The notes below the pieces were generated by a model. That model did no database searches. It saw only the letters and a list, made by a program, of their open reading frames with translations, and was not told where the DNA came from. A DNA stretch of 64,000 bases, taken from assembly GCF_009380155.1 (NCBI RefSeq), contig NZ_WHUV01000004.1, forward strand, positions 248,001 to 312,000, read 5' to 3'. Shown piece after piece: positions 16,780 to 24,010 of this stretch (positions within the stretch are counted from its first letter, which is position 1; every line of letters starts with the position of its first letter). Source of the DNA: Pseudomonas piscis (GTDB lineage Bacteria; Pseudomonadota; Gammaproteobacteria; Pseudomonadales; Pseudomonadaceae). Made by a program: the position numbers and the translations under genes.

Positions 16780-16818
16780 AACTTCCCTTATAGACCCCGA
16801 GATCAAGAAGGATCTGAG

Positions 16819-17298
16819 ATGACTGACCAACAGAACACTGCTGCTGCCGAAGACGAAAGCGCACCGCAATTCTCCCTGCAGCGCATCTACGTGCGTGACT
16901 TGTCCTTCGAAGCGCCGAAAAGCCCGGCGATCTTCCGTCAGCAGTGGGAACCCAGCGTCTCCCTGGACCTGAACACTCGCCAGAAAGCCCTGGAAACCGA
17001 CTTCCACGAAGTGGTGCTGACCTTGTCCGTGACCGTGAAGAACGGCGACGAAGTGGCCTTCATCGCTGAAGTGCAACAGGCCGGTATCTTCCTGATCAAG
17101 AACCTGGACGAGGCTTCCATGAGCCACACCCTGGGTGCCTTCTGCCCGAACATCCTGTTCCCGTACGCTCGCGAAGCGCTGGACAGCCTGGTGACCCGTG
17201 GTTCGTTCCCGGCCCTGATGCTGGCTCCGGTGAACTTCGACGCGCTGTATGCCCAAGAGCTGCAACGCATACAGGCTGGCGAGAACACCGTTCAATAA
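16819..17298 (+). CDS. secB: SecB, protein-export chaperone
   Basis: A 159-residue tetrameric chaperone that holds preproteins unfolded and delivers them to SecA. It has the family blocks FSLQRIYVRDLSFEAPKSP, VVLTLSVTVKNGDEVAFIAEVQQAGIF, CPNILFPYAREALDSLVTRGSFPALMLAPVNFDALYA. A poly-acidic N-terminus is normal. AAGGATCTGAG provides the ribosome site. It is the last gene of the operon, before a strong terminator. Confidence 0.98.
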   Translation: MTDQQNTAAAEDESAPQFSLQRIYVRDLSFEAPKSPAIFRQQWEPSVSLDLNTRQKALETDFHEVVLTLSVTVKNGDEVAFIAEVQQAGIFLIKNLDEASMSHTLGAFCPNILFPYAREALDSLVTRGSFPALMLAPVNFDALYAQELQRIQAGENTVQ

Positions 17299-17302
17299 GA
17301 GC

Positions 17303-17358
17303 TTCGCCAAGCCATGAAAAAAGCGCCTTTGACGGCGCTTTTTTCATGGCTTGGCGAA
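17303..17358. terminator. Bidirectional terminator between secB and trmL
   Basis: A perfect 25-bp inverted repeat (17303-17327 / 17334-17358) with a 6-nt loop. The inner stem GCGCC/GGCGC is flanked by A6/T6 runs, so a hairpin plus U-tract forms on either strand. It separates convergent secB (+) and trmL (-). Confidence 0.9.
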
Positions 17359-17366
17359 ACCTCCAG

Positions 17367-17389
17367 GTAGGAGCGAGGCTTGTCCGCGA
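17367..17389. repeat. Single REP element
   Basis: GTAGGAGCGAGGCTTGTCCG (17367-17386) and following bases match the arms of the REP pair at 18790-18849. It lies 3' of trmL. Confidence 0.65.
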
Positions 17390-17465
17390 CAAGGGCGACG
17401 CGAAATGCCTGAGCACCGCGTTACCGTTCATCGCGGGCATGCTTGGCTCCGGCACGAGCAGGCGC

Positions 17466-17921
17466 TTATTTGAAGCCCAGTTGGCGCCAGCCTTCATAGA
17501 CCGCCACCGCCACGGTGTTGGACAGGTTCAGGCTGCGGCAGCCTTCGCGCATGGGCAGGCGCAGGCGCTGTTCGCCGGGCAGGGCGTCCAGCACTTCGGC
17601 CGGCAAGCCACGGCTTTCCGGGCCGAACAAGAAGGCGTCGCCTTCCTGGAAGCTGGCGTCGTGGAAAGGCCGCGAGCCCTTGGTGGTGAAGGCGAACAGG
17701 CGCGGGTGGCCGAGGCTCTGCAGGCAGCTGGCGAGGTCGGGGTGGCGTTGCAGGGTGGCGTATTCGTGATAGTCGAGGCCGGCGCGACGCAGGCGCTTGT
17801 CGTCCATTTCGAAACCCAGCGGCTCGATCAAGTGCAGGTGGCAGCCGCTGTTGGCGCATAGCCTGATAACGTTGCCGGTATTCGGCGGAATTTCTGGTTG
17901 GAAGAGGATGACGTGAAACAT
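17466..17921 (-). CDS. trmL: TrmL, tRNA (cytidine(34)-2'-O)-methyltransferase
   Basis: A 151-residue SPOUT methyltransferase that modifies the wobble base of tRNA-Leu isoacceptors using SAM. Motifs: FHVILFQPEIPPNTGNVIRLCAN at the N-terminus, LFGPESRGLP near residue 100, and the trefoil-knot LNLSNTVAVAVYEGWRQL at the end. ATG 17919-17921 matches the family start. The ATG overlaps the start codon of the divergent neighbour within CATG, so both translation starts occupy the same four bases. Confidence 0.96.
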   Translation of the reverse strand: MFHVILFQPEIPPNTGNVIRLCANSGCHLHLIEPLGFEMDDKRLRRAGLDYHEYATLQRHPDLASCLQSLGHPRLFAFTTKGSRPFHDASFQEGDAFLFGPESRGLPAEVLDALPGEQRLRLPMREGCRSLNLSNTVAVAVYEGWRQLGFK

Positions 17922-18360
17922 GCACGGCTCCGAAGAGAAAGACAGGCAGCATTCTACGCCTGAAGAAGACCCGCGGCCGAAGCTAATGCTGCGGGTGTTC
18001 GGCTCCCTGGCCATAGTTGGGTTGATGGTTGGCTTGATGATCGGGCGCCTGACCCAGACCGAGCCGGTGCAGTTGCTCAAGGTCGAAGGCGTGGCCGAGG
18101 GCCTGGTGGTGTGGTTCGACCGTGAGCCCAAGGTCCATGGCGAGCATATCGAGGGGGCGGTGGCGCTGCTGTTCGATGCCACGGGCCAGGCACAACAGGG
18201 TCAATTGCAGGTCAACCAGCGGACCGCGAACTGGCGGATACGCCTGGCGGACCAGGGCTTGTTGCTGAACCTGGTGGCTGCTCGCCCGCTGCGGGGCGAA
18301 TGGAGCGCAAGCGAGGTGGACGGGCGTTGGCGCCTGGAAGTCCGCCTACGCGAGCAATAA
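17920..18360 (+). CDS. Small membrane-anchored protein, PA5126-like
   Basis: A 146-residue protein with a charged cytoplasmic N-terminus (MHGSEEKDRQHSTPEEDPRPK), one membrane helix at about residues 24-42 (LRVFGSLAIVGLMVGLMIG) and a roughly 100-residue extracytoplasmic part with alternating beta-like pattern. I know no function. The ATG overlaps that of trmL; an AGAGG ribosome site lies 11 nt upstream inside trmL. A second Met at residue 23 would remove most of the charged N-terminus, so the start is not certain. Its stop codon coincides with the end of the predicted NrsZ RNA on the other strand. Confidence 0.75.
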   Translation: MHGSEEKDRQHSTPEEDPRPKLMLRVFGSLAIVGLMVGLMIGRLTQTEPVQLLKVEGVAEGLVVWFDREPKVHGEHIEGAVALLFDATGQAQQGQLQVNQRTANWRIRLADQGLLLNLVAARPLRGEWSASEVDGRWRLEVRLREQ

Positions 18361-18585
18361 AAGAGGGAAACCCCGGCCTGCCTGTACCAAGGCCCCCAAA
18401 AGGGAAGGGCTGGTCGTTTTGTCGGCGACGAGCCCTGGTGTAAAGAAGGGGATTCCCGGCCTGCCTGTACCAGGGTCCCCAAAACTCTGGCCTGCTCGCT
18501 TGGCGCGGGCGGACCGGGTGTTAAAGAGGGGAGTCCTGGCCTGCCTGTACCAAGGTCCCCGAAACGGGTGAGCGGTGGCGCTCGT
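18358..18585 (-). ncRNA. nrsZ: NrsZ nitrogen-regulated sRNA (three tandem modules)
   Basis: Three imperfect copies of a module of about 43 bp start near 18358, 18441 and 18521 (spacing 83 and 80 bp), with a shared core GGCCTGCCTGTACC on plus. Read on the minus strand each module forms a hairpin between GGGGAC/GGGGGC and TCCCC/TTCCC with the core in the loop; the last copy runs into TCTTTTATT, like a terminator. A near-consensus sigma-54 promoter lies 12 nt before 18585 and an NtrC-type site further upstream. In P. aeruginosa the RpoN/NtrC-dependent, processed sRNA NrsZ, built of repeated stem-loops and about 226 nt long, lies at this same spot between ntrC and PA5126. Ends are estimated from promoter spacing and the terminal hairpin. 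Confidence 0.85.
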
Positions 18586-18596
18586 GATCTTGTTAT

Positions 18597-18612
18597 TGCA
18601 GGGGGCGTGCCA
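18597..18612 (-). promoter_or_regulatory. Sigma-54 promoter of nrsZ
   Basis: The minus strand reads TGGCACGCCCCCTGCA. The -24 GG and -12 GC are 10 nt apart and only one position departs from TGGCACG-N4-TTGCA. Transcription would start about 12 nt downstream, near 18585, directly ahead of the tandem modules. Confidence 0.85.
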
Positions 18613-18656
18613 ATTCGGGATTAAACGGTTCAGTTAATTGCAGGCTCAAGCTGAGG

Positions 18657-18676
18657 GCCCCGTTTCTCGGGGCTTT
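18657..18676. terminator. Possible weak terminator hairpin
   Basis: GCCCCG (18657-18662) and CGGGGC (18668-18673) form a 6-bp stem with TTT after it on plus. It lies between the nrsZ promoter and its predicted enhancer. The T-tract is short, so the call is tentative. Confidence 0.35.
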
Positions 18677-18764
18677 CGCCGTTTTGTTGAGTTTTTCTTG
18701 CCCGGCCTGGTGCGGCCGTTCGCAAGCGGATCCTGCGTCTGGCTGAGCCTTTTGCTGGTGCAGG

Positions 18765-18781
18765 CTCACCATTTCGGTGCA
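18765..18781. promoter_or_regulatory. NtrC-type binding site upstream of nrsZ
   Basis: CTCACCATTTCGGTGCA agrees with the NtrC palindrome TGCACCA-N3-TGGTGCA at 11 of 14 defined positions. A further exact half-site TGGTGCA is at 18756-18762. Both lie about 150-170 nt upstream of the sigma-54 promoter, a normal enhancer distance. Confidence 0.65.
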
Positions 18782-18789
18782 CGAAAAGC

Positions 18790-18849
18790 ATCGCGGGCAA
18801 GCCTCGCTCCTACGAAACAAGATCCGTAGGGGCGAGGCTTGCCCGCGAT
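18790..18849. repeat. REP doublet (REPIN-like)
   Basis: Arms of 25 bp (18790-18814 and 18825-18849), carrying GCGGGCAAGCCTCGCTCCTA and its inverse, differ at a single position and flank a 10-nt spacer. It sits between the 3' end of ntrC and the nrsZ enhancer, a typical extragenic location. Confidence 0.85.
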
Positions 18850-18869
18850 AGGGGTTACAGAACAGCAGC

Positions 18870-20306
18870 TCAAGCCTCGTCGCTGTCCTCCTCGTCGCCA
18901 CCGTCGACCTTCATACCCAGTTCCTTGATCTTGCGGGTCAGGGTATTGCGCCCCCAGCCCAGCAGGACTGCGGCGTCGCGGCGCCGGCCCGCGGTGTGCT
19001 TGAGGGCGGTCTCGATCATGATCCGCTCGAAGCTCGGTACCGCGCTGTCCAGCAGGTTGGACTGGCCGCGGGCCAGGGCCTGGTCGGCCCACTGGCGCAA
19101 TGCCTGCTCCCAGTTGGTCACCGGCGCCGAGTCCTGGGGCAGGCTCAGCAGTTCCGGTGGCAGGTCGCCGATATGCACCTCGCGCCCGGAAGCCATCACG
19201 GTGATCCAGCGGCAGGTGTTCTCCAGCTGGCGCACGTTGCCCGGCCAGGGCAGGTTCTTCAGGTATTCCTCGGTCTCGTGCTTGAGCAGCTTGGGCTCCA
19301 CCGCCAGCTCCTGGGCCGCGCGGCCAAGGAAGTGCCTGGCCAGGGTCGGGATGTCCTCGCGACGATCCGACAGGCGGGGAATGTGGATGCGGATCACGTT
19401 GAGGCGGTGGAACAGGTCTTCGCGAAACTTGCCGGCATGGACCAGGGTTTCCAGGTTCTGGTGGGTGGCGGCGATGATCCGCACGTCGACCTTGACCGGG
19501 GTATGGCCTCCGACCCGGTAGAACTCGCCGTCGGCCAGCACCCGCAGCAGCCGGGTCTGGGTGTCGGCCGGCATGTCGCCGATCTCGTCCAGGAACAGGG
19601 TGCCGCCGTCGGCCTGCTCGAAGCGCCCGCGCCGCAGGTTGGCCGCGCCGGTGAACGCGCCTTTTTCATGGCCGAACAGCTCGGACTCCATCAGGTCCTT
19701 GGGGATGGCCGCCATGTTCAAGGCGATGAACGGCGAACTCGCCCGGGGGCTGTGGCGATGCAGGGCATGGGCCACCAGTTCCTTGCCGGTGCCGGATTCG
19801 CCATTGATCAGCACGGTGATGTTGGAGTGGCTCAGCCGGCCGATGGCGCGGAATACCTCCTGCATCGCCGGCGCCTCGCCGATGATCTCCGGGGTGCGGG
19901 CCAGGCTCGGGGCCACTTCCAGGCCTTGCTGTTCCTGGGCGTGCTGGTTGGCACGCTTGACCAGGGACACCGCCTCGTCGACGTCGAATGGCTTGGGCAG
20001 GTACTCGAAGGCGCCGCCCTGGTAGGAGGCGACGGCGCTGTCCAGGTCGGAGTGGGCGGTCATGATGATCACCGGCAGGCGCGGGTGCTGCTCGCGAATC
20101 CGTGCCAGCAGGTCGAGGCCGCTGGCCCCGGGCATGCGGATGTCGGAGATGATCACGTCCGGGGTCTGGCGTGCCAGGCGGCTCATCACCCCGTCGGCGC
20201 TGTCGAAGCTCTGGGTGGTCATCCCTTCCTGCTGCAAGGCTTTTTCCAGGACCCAGCGGATTGAACGGTCGTCATCGACGATCCACACGGTTTCACTTCG
20301 GCTCAT
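18870..20306 (-). CDS. ntrC: NtrC (GlnG), sigma-54-dependent nitrogen response regulator
   Basis: A 478-residue regulator in three parts. The receiver domain (residues 1-120) has phosphoacceptor Asp55 in IISDIRMPG and Lys in YLPKPFD. The AAA+ domain (about 140-380) has Walker A GESGTGKE, the sigma-54 contact loop ESELFGHEKGAFTGA and Walker B GGTLFLDEIGDM. The C-terminal Fis-type HTH is AAVLLGWGRNTLTRKIKELG, followed by an acidic tail. Phosphorylated by NtrB under nitrogen limitation, it activates glnA, nrsZ and others. ATG 20306 overlaps the ntrB stop (ATGA); 23 open codons upstream lie within ntrB. Confidence 0.97.
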   Translation of the reverse strand: MSRSETVWIVDDDRSIRWVLEKALQQEGMTTQSFDSADGVMSRLARQTPDVIISDIRMPGASGLDLLARIREQHPRLPVIIMTAHSDLDSAVASYQGGAFEYLPKPFDVDEAVSLVKRANQHAQEQQGLEVAPSLARTPEIIGEAPAMQEVFRAIGRLSHSNITVLINGESGTGKELVAHALHRHSPRASSPFIALNMAAIPKDLMESELFGHEKGAFTGAANLRRGRFEQADGGTLFLDEIGDMPADTQTRLLRVLADGEFYRVGGHTPVKVDVRIIAATHQNLETLVHAGKFREDLFHRLNVIRIHIPRLSDRREDIPTLARHFLGRAAQELAVEPKLLKHETEEYLKNLPWPGNVRQLENTCRWITVMASGREVHIGDLPPELLSLPQDSAPVTNWEQALRQWADQALARGQSNLLDSAVPSFERIMIETALKHTAGRRRDAAVLLGWGRNTLTRKIKELGMKVDGGDEEDSDEA

Positions 20307-21388
20307 GTCGATGGGGCTCCTTGTTCCAGTGGCAGAAAGATCGAGAACGTGGTGTGGCCTGGGTGGCTGTCGCACTCGATCAAGCCCTGGTGCTGGCTGA
20401 TGATGTTCTGGGTGATGGCCAGGCCCAGCCCGGTACCATCCGGACGACCGCTGACCATGGGGAAGAAGAGGGTGTCCTGCAGTTCGGTGGGAATCCCCGG
20501 GCCGTTGTCGATGATCTCGATCTTGGTCACCAGGCGGTGGCGTACGTGGCCGATGGTGAACTGGCGCATGGTGCGGCTGCGCAAGGTGATGCGGCCCAGG
20601 CGCAATTCGTTCTGGGTGCTGATGGCCTGCATGGCGTTGCGCACGATGTTCAGGACTGCCTGGATCATCTGCTCGCGGTCGACCAGCACGTCGGGAATGC
20701 TCGGGTCGTAGTCCCGGACCAGGGTGATGCAGCCCTGGCTCTCGGCCTCCACCAGGCTGCAGACCCGCTCCAGCACCTCGTGGATATTGGTCGGCGCCAG
20801 GACCGGCAGCTTGTTCGAGCCGAGCATGCGGTCCACCAGGTTCCGCAGGCGATCGGCCTCTTCGATGATGACGTTGGTGTAGTCCCTGAGGCCTTCTTCA
20901 GGCAGCTGGCGCGCCAGCAACTGGGCCGCGCCACGGATTCCCCCCAGGGGATTCTTGATTTCGTGGGCCAGGCCGCGCACCAGCATCTTGCTGGTTTCCT
21001 GTTTGGACAGCTGGGCCTCTTCCTTGGTGATGCGCAGCAAGCGATCCCGGGGATGGACTTCCAGCAGCAGCAAGGTGTCGCCGTTGCTGAGGATCGGCGT
21101 CACTGCATAGTCCACGGTCAGGGTCTGGCCGGTCAGGGCGGTGAGCATCGCCTCGCGCTTGGTGAAGGGGTGGGCCTGCTCCACCGCCTGGCGCAGGGAG
21201 CTCAAGGCTTCGGCCGACTCGGTGAACAGCTCGCTGATGAACTGCCCATGGCTGCGCTGGCCGCTGATGGCCAGGAGCATTTCCGCCGCCGGGTTCATGT
21301 ACTCAAGGCGCAGGTCGGCGTTGAGCAGGATGGTGGCGGTGGTCAGGTTGTCCAGTAACAGGCGATGCAGTGGGTCGCTGATGGTCAT
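20303..21388 (-). CDS. ntrB: NtrB (GlnL), nitrogen sensor kinase/phosphatase
   Basis: A 361-residue cytosolic histidine kinase. It has a PAS domain (residues about 5-115), H-box VRGLAHEIKNPLGGIRGAAQ with His142, N-box VLNIVRNAMQA, and G-boxes DNGPGIP and GTGLGLAI. It has no membrane segment; in the family its activity is set by GlnB/GlnK PII proteins. ATG 21388 (MTISDPLHRLLLDNL) has a GAGG ribosome site; the upstream open codons are not conserved. It is in operon with ntrC through a 4-nt overlap. Confidence 0.97.
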   Translation of the reverse strand: MTISDPLHRLLLDNLTTATILLNADLRLEYMNPAAEMLLAISGQRSHGQFISELFTESAEALSSLRQAVEQAHPFTKREAMLTALTGQTLTVDYAVTPILSNGDTLLLLEVHPRDRLLRITKEEAQLSKQETSKMLVRGLAHEIKNPLGGIRGAAQLLARQLPEEGLRDYTNVIIEEADRLRNLVDRMLGSNKLPVLAPTNIHEVLERVCSLVEAESQGCITLVRDYDPSIPDVLVDREQMIQAVLNIVRNAMQAISTQNELRLGRITLRSRTMRQFTIGHVRHRLVTKIEIIDNGPGIPTELQDTLFFPMVSGRPDGTGLGLAITQNIISQHQGLIECDSHPGHTTFSIFLPLEQGAPST

Positions 21389-21465
21389 TCGGACCTCTTT
21401 TGGAGCAGGGCGATCTGCGGCCGGTCGCGGATCGTGCACGGGTTGAAGCACTGTCATGGGGAAAA

Positions 21466-21481
21466 TGCAAAAACCAAACCA
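21466..21481 (-). promoter_or_regulatory. Candidate sigma-54 promoter of ntrBC
   Basis: The minus strand reads TGGTTTGGTTTTTGCA. It keeps TGG at -24, TTGCA at -12 and the 10-nt GG-GC spacing, but lacks the CAC of the -24 element. It would give a leader of about 67 nt. It lies about 130 nt downstream (in transcription order) of the NtrC palindrome, which supports it. Confidence 0.5.
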
Positions 21482-21609
21482 AGGCTCCGAAAAGAAGCGT
21501 CCGAGCCCCTGAAACAGGCGTTTGAACGACGCTTGCCTGGCGGGCTGCCAGCCCTGGCGAAGGTTTTCGACCCAAAATGGGTGGTCGATGAGCCATGGGT
21601 GCAAGGTTG

Positions 21610-21626
21610 TGCACCAATATAGTGCA
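21610..21626. promoter_or_regulatory. NtrC-type binding site between ntrB and ada
   Basis: TGCACCAATATAGTGCA matches TGCACCA-N3-TGGTGCA at 13 of 14 defined positions. The 359-nt gap 21389-21747 between the divergent ntrB and ada genes holds this site, the sigma-54 candidate and otherwise no feature I can name. Confidence 0.75.
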
Positions 21627-21747
21627 TGATCTGTGTCCGTGCATGATCCTTCGGCTGGATGGTGAATCGACGCCCGTTTTTCAGCGGCAACCATCCGGGC
21701 GCGGGTTTAGAGTGCCGGACCCGATGCTCGAAGATCCAGGATGCACC

Positions 21748-22881
21748 ATGGACCACGCCCCCCTGCTGTTTCGCCTCCCCGACGACGACACCCTGTACCA
21801 GGCACTGCTGGATCGCGATCCGGCCTATGAAGGTTTTGCCTATGTCGGGGTGAAAAGCACCGGAGTGTTCTGCCGCCTGACCTGTGCCGCCCGCAAGCCC
21901 AAGCGCCATAACACGGTGTTCTTCGGCTCGATCAAGGGGTGTGTCGAAGCGGGTTTTCGCCCCTGCCTGCGTTGCCGCCCACTGGCCGAGGCGGGAGTCC
22001 AGGAGCCCTGGGTCAAGGTCTTGCTCGAGCAACTGCACGCGGATGCCGAGCGCCGCTGGTACGAGGATGACCTGGTGCGCCTGGGTTTGGACCCGTCCAC
22101 CGTGCGGCGTGCCTTCAAGCGCTACTTCGGCGTGACCTTCCTGGAGATGGTCCGCTTGCGGCGCATGGGCCGGGGCATGCAGCAACTGGCATCGGGTGAG
22201 CCGGTGATCGAGGCCCAGATCAGTGCCGGCTTCGACTCCGACAGCGGCTTTCGCAAGGCCTTCGGCCGGCTGGTCGGCCAGCCACCCTCGAACTTGCGGG
22301 GGCGCGAGCTGCTCAAGGTGGATTGGTTGCAGACCCCCATCGGCGTGATGCTGGCCGTGGCCGATGCCCAGGTCCTGCATCTGCTGGAGTTCTTCGACCG
22401 CCCGGCCCTGGCGGGGGAGCTGCGCAAGTTGCAGGACAGCAGTGGTTCGATCATCGGCTTCGGGCGTTTTGCCCCCATCGACCAGATCGAGGCCGAACTG
22501 CGCCGTTATTTCGTCGGTGAGCCGGTGTCTTTCCAGACACCGTTGGCGATGCAGGCCTCGGCCTTCACCCGTACGGTATGGCAGGCGCTGCGGGCCATTC
22601 CCCTGGGCAGCACCTGCAGTTACGCCGGGTTGGCGCGGGATATCGGCTCGCCGACGGCGGTGCGCGCCGTGGCCCGGGCCAATGGCGCCAACCAGATCGC
22701 CATCGTCATCGCCTGCCATCGGGTGATCGGCGCCGATGGCTCGCTCACCGGTTATGGCGGTGGCCTATGGCGCAAACGCTGGCTGTTGGAGCATGAGCGA
22801 CGCATGCACCTGGCCGGACGGGAACAACCGGTGCAGGCCCAGGAGTCGTTCAGCGGTGGGCGCGCAGCAGGAAGAAACTGA
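21748..22881 (+). CDS. ada: Ada, bifunctional methyl-DNA repair protein and transcriptional activator
   Basis: A 377-residue protein. The N-terminal zinc domain has Cys42, Cys46, Cys73 and Cys76 (FCRLTCAARKP, RPCLRCRPL), one of which takes methyl from phosphotriesters. A central AraC-type HTH domain (residues about 85-185) follows, then an O6-alkylguanine transferase domain with acceptor Cys323 in IACHRVIG. E. coli-type Ada has PCHRVI; ACHRVI is a mild variant. The start is ATG 21748; an alternative ATG at 21724 adds eight residues. Its 3' end overlaps the convergent neighbour by 32 nt. Confidence 0.93.
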   Translation: MDHAPLLFRLPDDDTLYQALLDRDPAYEGFAYVGVKSTGVFCRLTCAARKPKRHNTVFFGSIKGCVEAGFRPCLRCRPLAEAGVQEPWVKVLLEQLHADAERRWYEDDLVRLGLDPSTVRRAFKRYFGVTFLEMVRLRRMGRGMQQLASGEPVIEAQISAGFDSDSGFRKAFGRLVGQPPSNLRGRELLKVDWLQTPIGVMLAVADAQVLHLLEFFDRPALAGELRKLQDSSGSIIGFGRFAPIDQIEAELRRYFVGEPVSFQTPLAMQASAFTRTVWQALRAIPLGSTCSYAGLARDIGSPTAVRAVARANGANQIAIVIACHRVIGADGSLTGYGGGLWRKRWLLEHERRMHLAGREQPVQAQESFSGGRAAGRN

Positions 22882-23299
22882 TTTCCGCGCTTTGCTGCAG
22901 GACTTGTTCGCCCTCAAGGACTTGCACCGCCAGGCGATGAAGGCCGCGGTCGAGGTTCGACAAATGCAACTGCGGGCCACGGCCAGGGGCGCCGTGAGGC
23001 TCGCCATCCAGCAGCAGGCGCAGGCGATGGGACGGCTGTAGCGGCGGGTGCAGGTCTACCTGGACGCTGAAGCTGCCGTTGTTGGCCCGCAGCGCGCCCT
23101 GCTCCTGCACTCCGTTGAGCTGCAGGCGGCGGTAGGCCTGCCTTTGGCTGGTCTGGCAGGCGGCCGGTGCCCTGTTCGAAGGCGGCCAGTCGCTGGGTCC
23201 TCGGTCGCTGCCGGTGCAATGGCCGGCGGTGGGGTGATAGAGGGCCGCATCAGCCGGCAGCAGGGTTATCCACAGCAGCCATAAAGCAGCGATACGCAT
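22850..23299 (-). CDS. Secreted protein of unknown function, beta-rich C-terminal domain
   Basis: A 149-residue protein with a signal peptide (MRIAALWLLWITLLPADA). The central region is Pro/Ser-rich. The C-terminal half alternates hydrophobic residues (SFSVQVDLHPPLQPSHRLRLLLDG, GLHRLAVQVLEG) like an Ig-type sandwich. Comparable proteins near ntrBC in other pseudomonads often carry an N-terminal DUF4124; here that part is not recognisable. The last 32 nt overlap the 3' end of ada on the opposite strand. Confidence 0.65.
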   Translation of the reverse strand: MRIAALWLLWITLLPADAALYHPTAGHCTGSDRGPSDWPPSNRAPAACQTSQRQAYRRLQLNGVQEQGALRANNGSFSVQVDLHPPLQPSHRLRLLLDGEPHGAPGRGPQLHLSNLDRGLHRLAVQVLEGEQVLQQSAEISFFLLRAHR

Positions 23300-23359
23300 G
23301 GTCCGGATCCTCCTGGTGAGCCCTCAGCATAGGGGCGCACCGGGCAGGGGCGGGCGTGG

Positions 23360-23914
23360 TTAACCTTTGAATACACATAATTCGGCGGTGGCCCGGATCA
23401 TCGCTAGCTGGCGCAGCGGTTCGCCGGCGCTGGCCTGGTTGGCCTGGGCCAGCCACTGCGGGCAGTGCGAGTCGCTGCGCTGGGGAGCGAAGCTGGCCAG
23501 TTGTTGCAGCAGTCGCTTTTGCAGCTGGTCCAGTTGCGGGCGGATCTGTCCGGCCAGGTCCTGGCGGGGAGTGTCCGGAGCCCGGCCTTGCAGGTTCCAG
23601 GCCGAGAGCCTGGCGTATTGCACCAGCTTGTTGGCCTCGATCTGCGCGGCGAAGAACTGCTCCACCATGGCTTCATCCAGGCCATGGCTGGCAGCCTGGG
23701 CCGTGGCTGCGGCGATCACCTGTTGCTCCCGGGGCCGGTCTTCCACGGCCTTGTGGCTGTCCCATTTGCTCAAGGCCACCTGCTCGGCGAGCGTCAGGCG
23801 TTCAGCGATGCTGCCCAGTAGTGGGGCGAGGCTGGCCGGGCTGTCATCGGCCCGGGCCAGGCTGGCGGACAGGGCGCAGGCCAGGGCGAGAAACAGGCTC
23901 AGGGAAGATTTCAT
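23360..23914 (-). CDS. Secreted chorismate mutase (AroQ gamma class)
   Basis: A 184-residue protein with a signal peptide (MKSSLSLFLALACALSASLARA). An all-helical AroQ domain follows: LLGSIAERLTLAEQVALSKWDSHKAVEDRPREQQVI carries the usual Arg, Lys and Glu active-site residues, and AAQIEANKLVQYARLSAWN the next helix. It converts chorismate to prephenate, but in the periplasm or outside the cell, where its role is unclear. It is not linked to aromatic biosynthesis genes; the neighbours are glnA and the secreted protein at 22850-23299. Confidence 0.88.
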   Translation of the reverse strand: MKSSLSLFLALACALSASLARADDSPASLAPLLGSIAERLTLAEQVALSKWDSHKAVEDRPREQQVIAAATAQAASHGLDEAMVEQFFAAQIEANKLVQYARLSAWNLQGRAPDTPRQDLAGQIRPQLDQLQKRLLQQLASFAPQRSDSHCPQWLAQANQASAGEPLRQLAMIRATAELCVFKG

Positions 23915-24010
23915 CGGCGGGCTTCCGGGTGGGTAATGGGTTGGCCATGATGCCTGCAAGCTGGCGGGACGCCCACGGAAAATCCCCGGGGCGTTTGTGC
24001 CGGGAATGAA

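Noticed and set aside
18358..18560. CRISPR-like spacing of direct repeats
   Set aside because: Only three imperfect 43-bp copies with 37-40-nt spacers, no cas genes, and a better explanation as sRNA modules behind a sigma-54 promoter.
18593..18901. 102-codon minus ORF beside ntrC
   Set aside because: It runs through the REP doublet and the nrsZ promoter; its translation is REP-derived.
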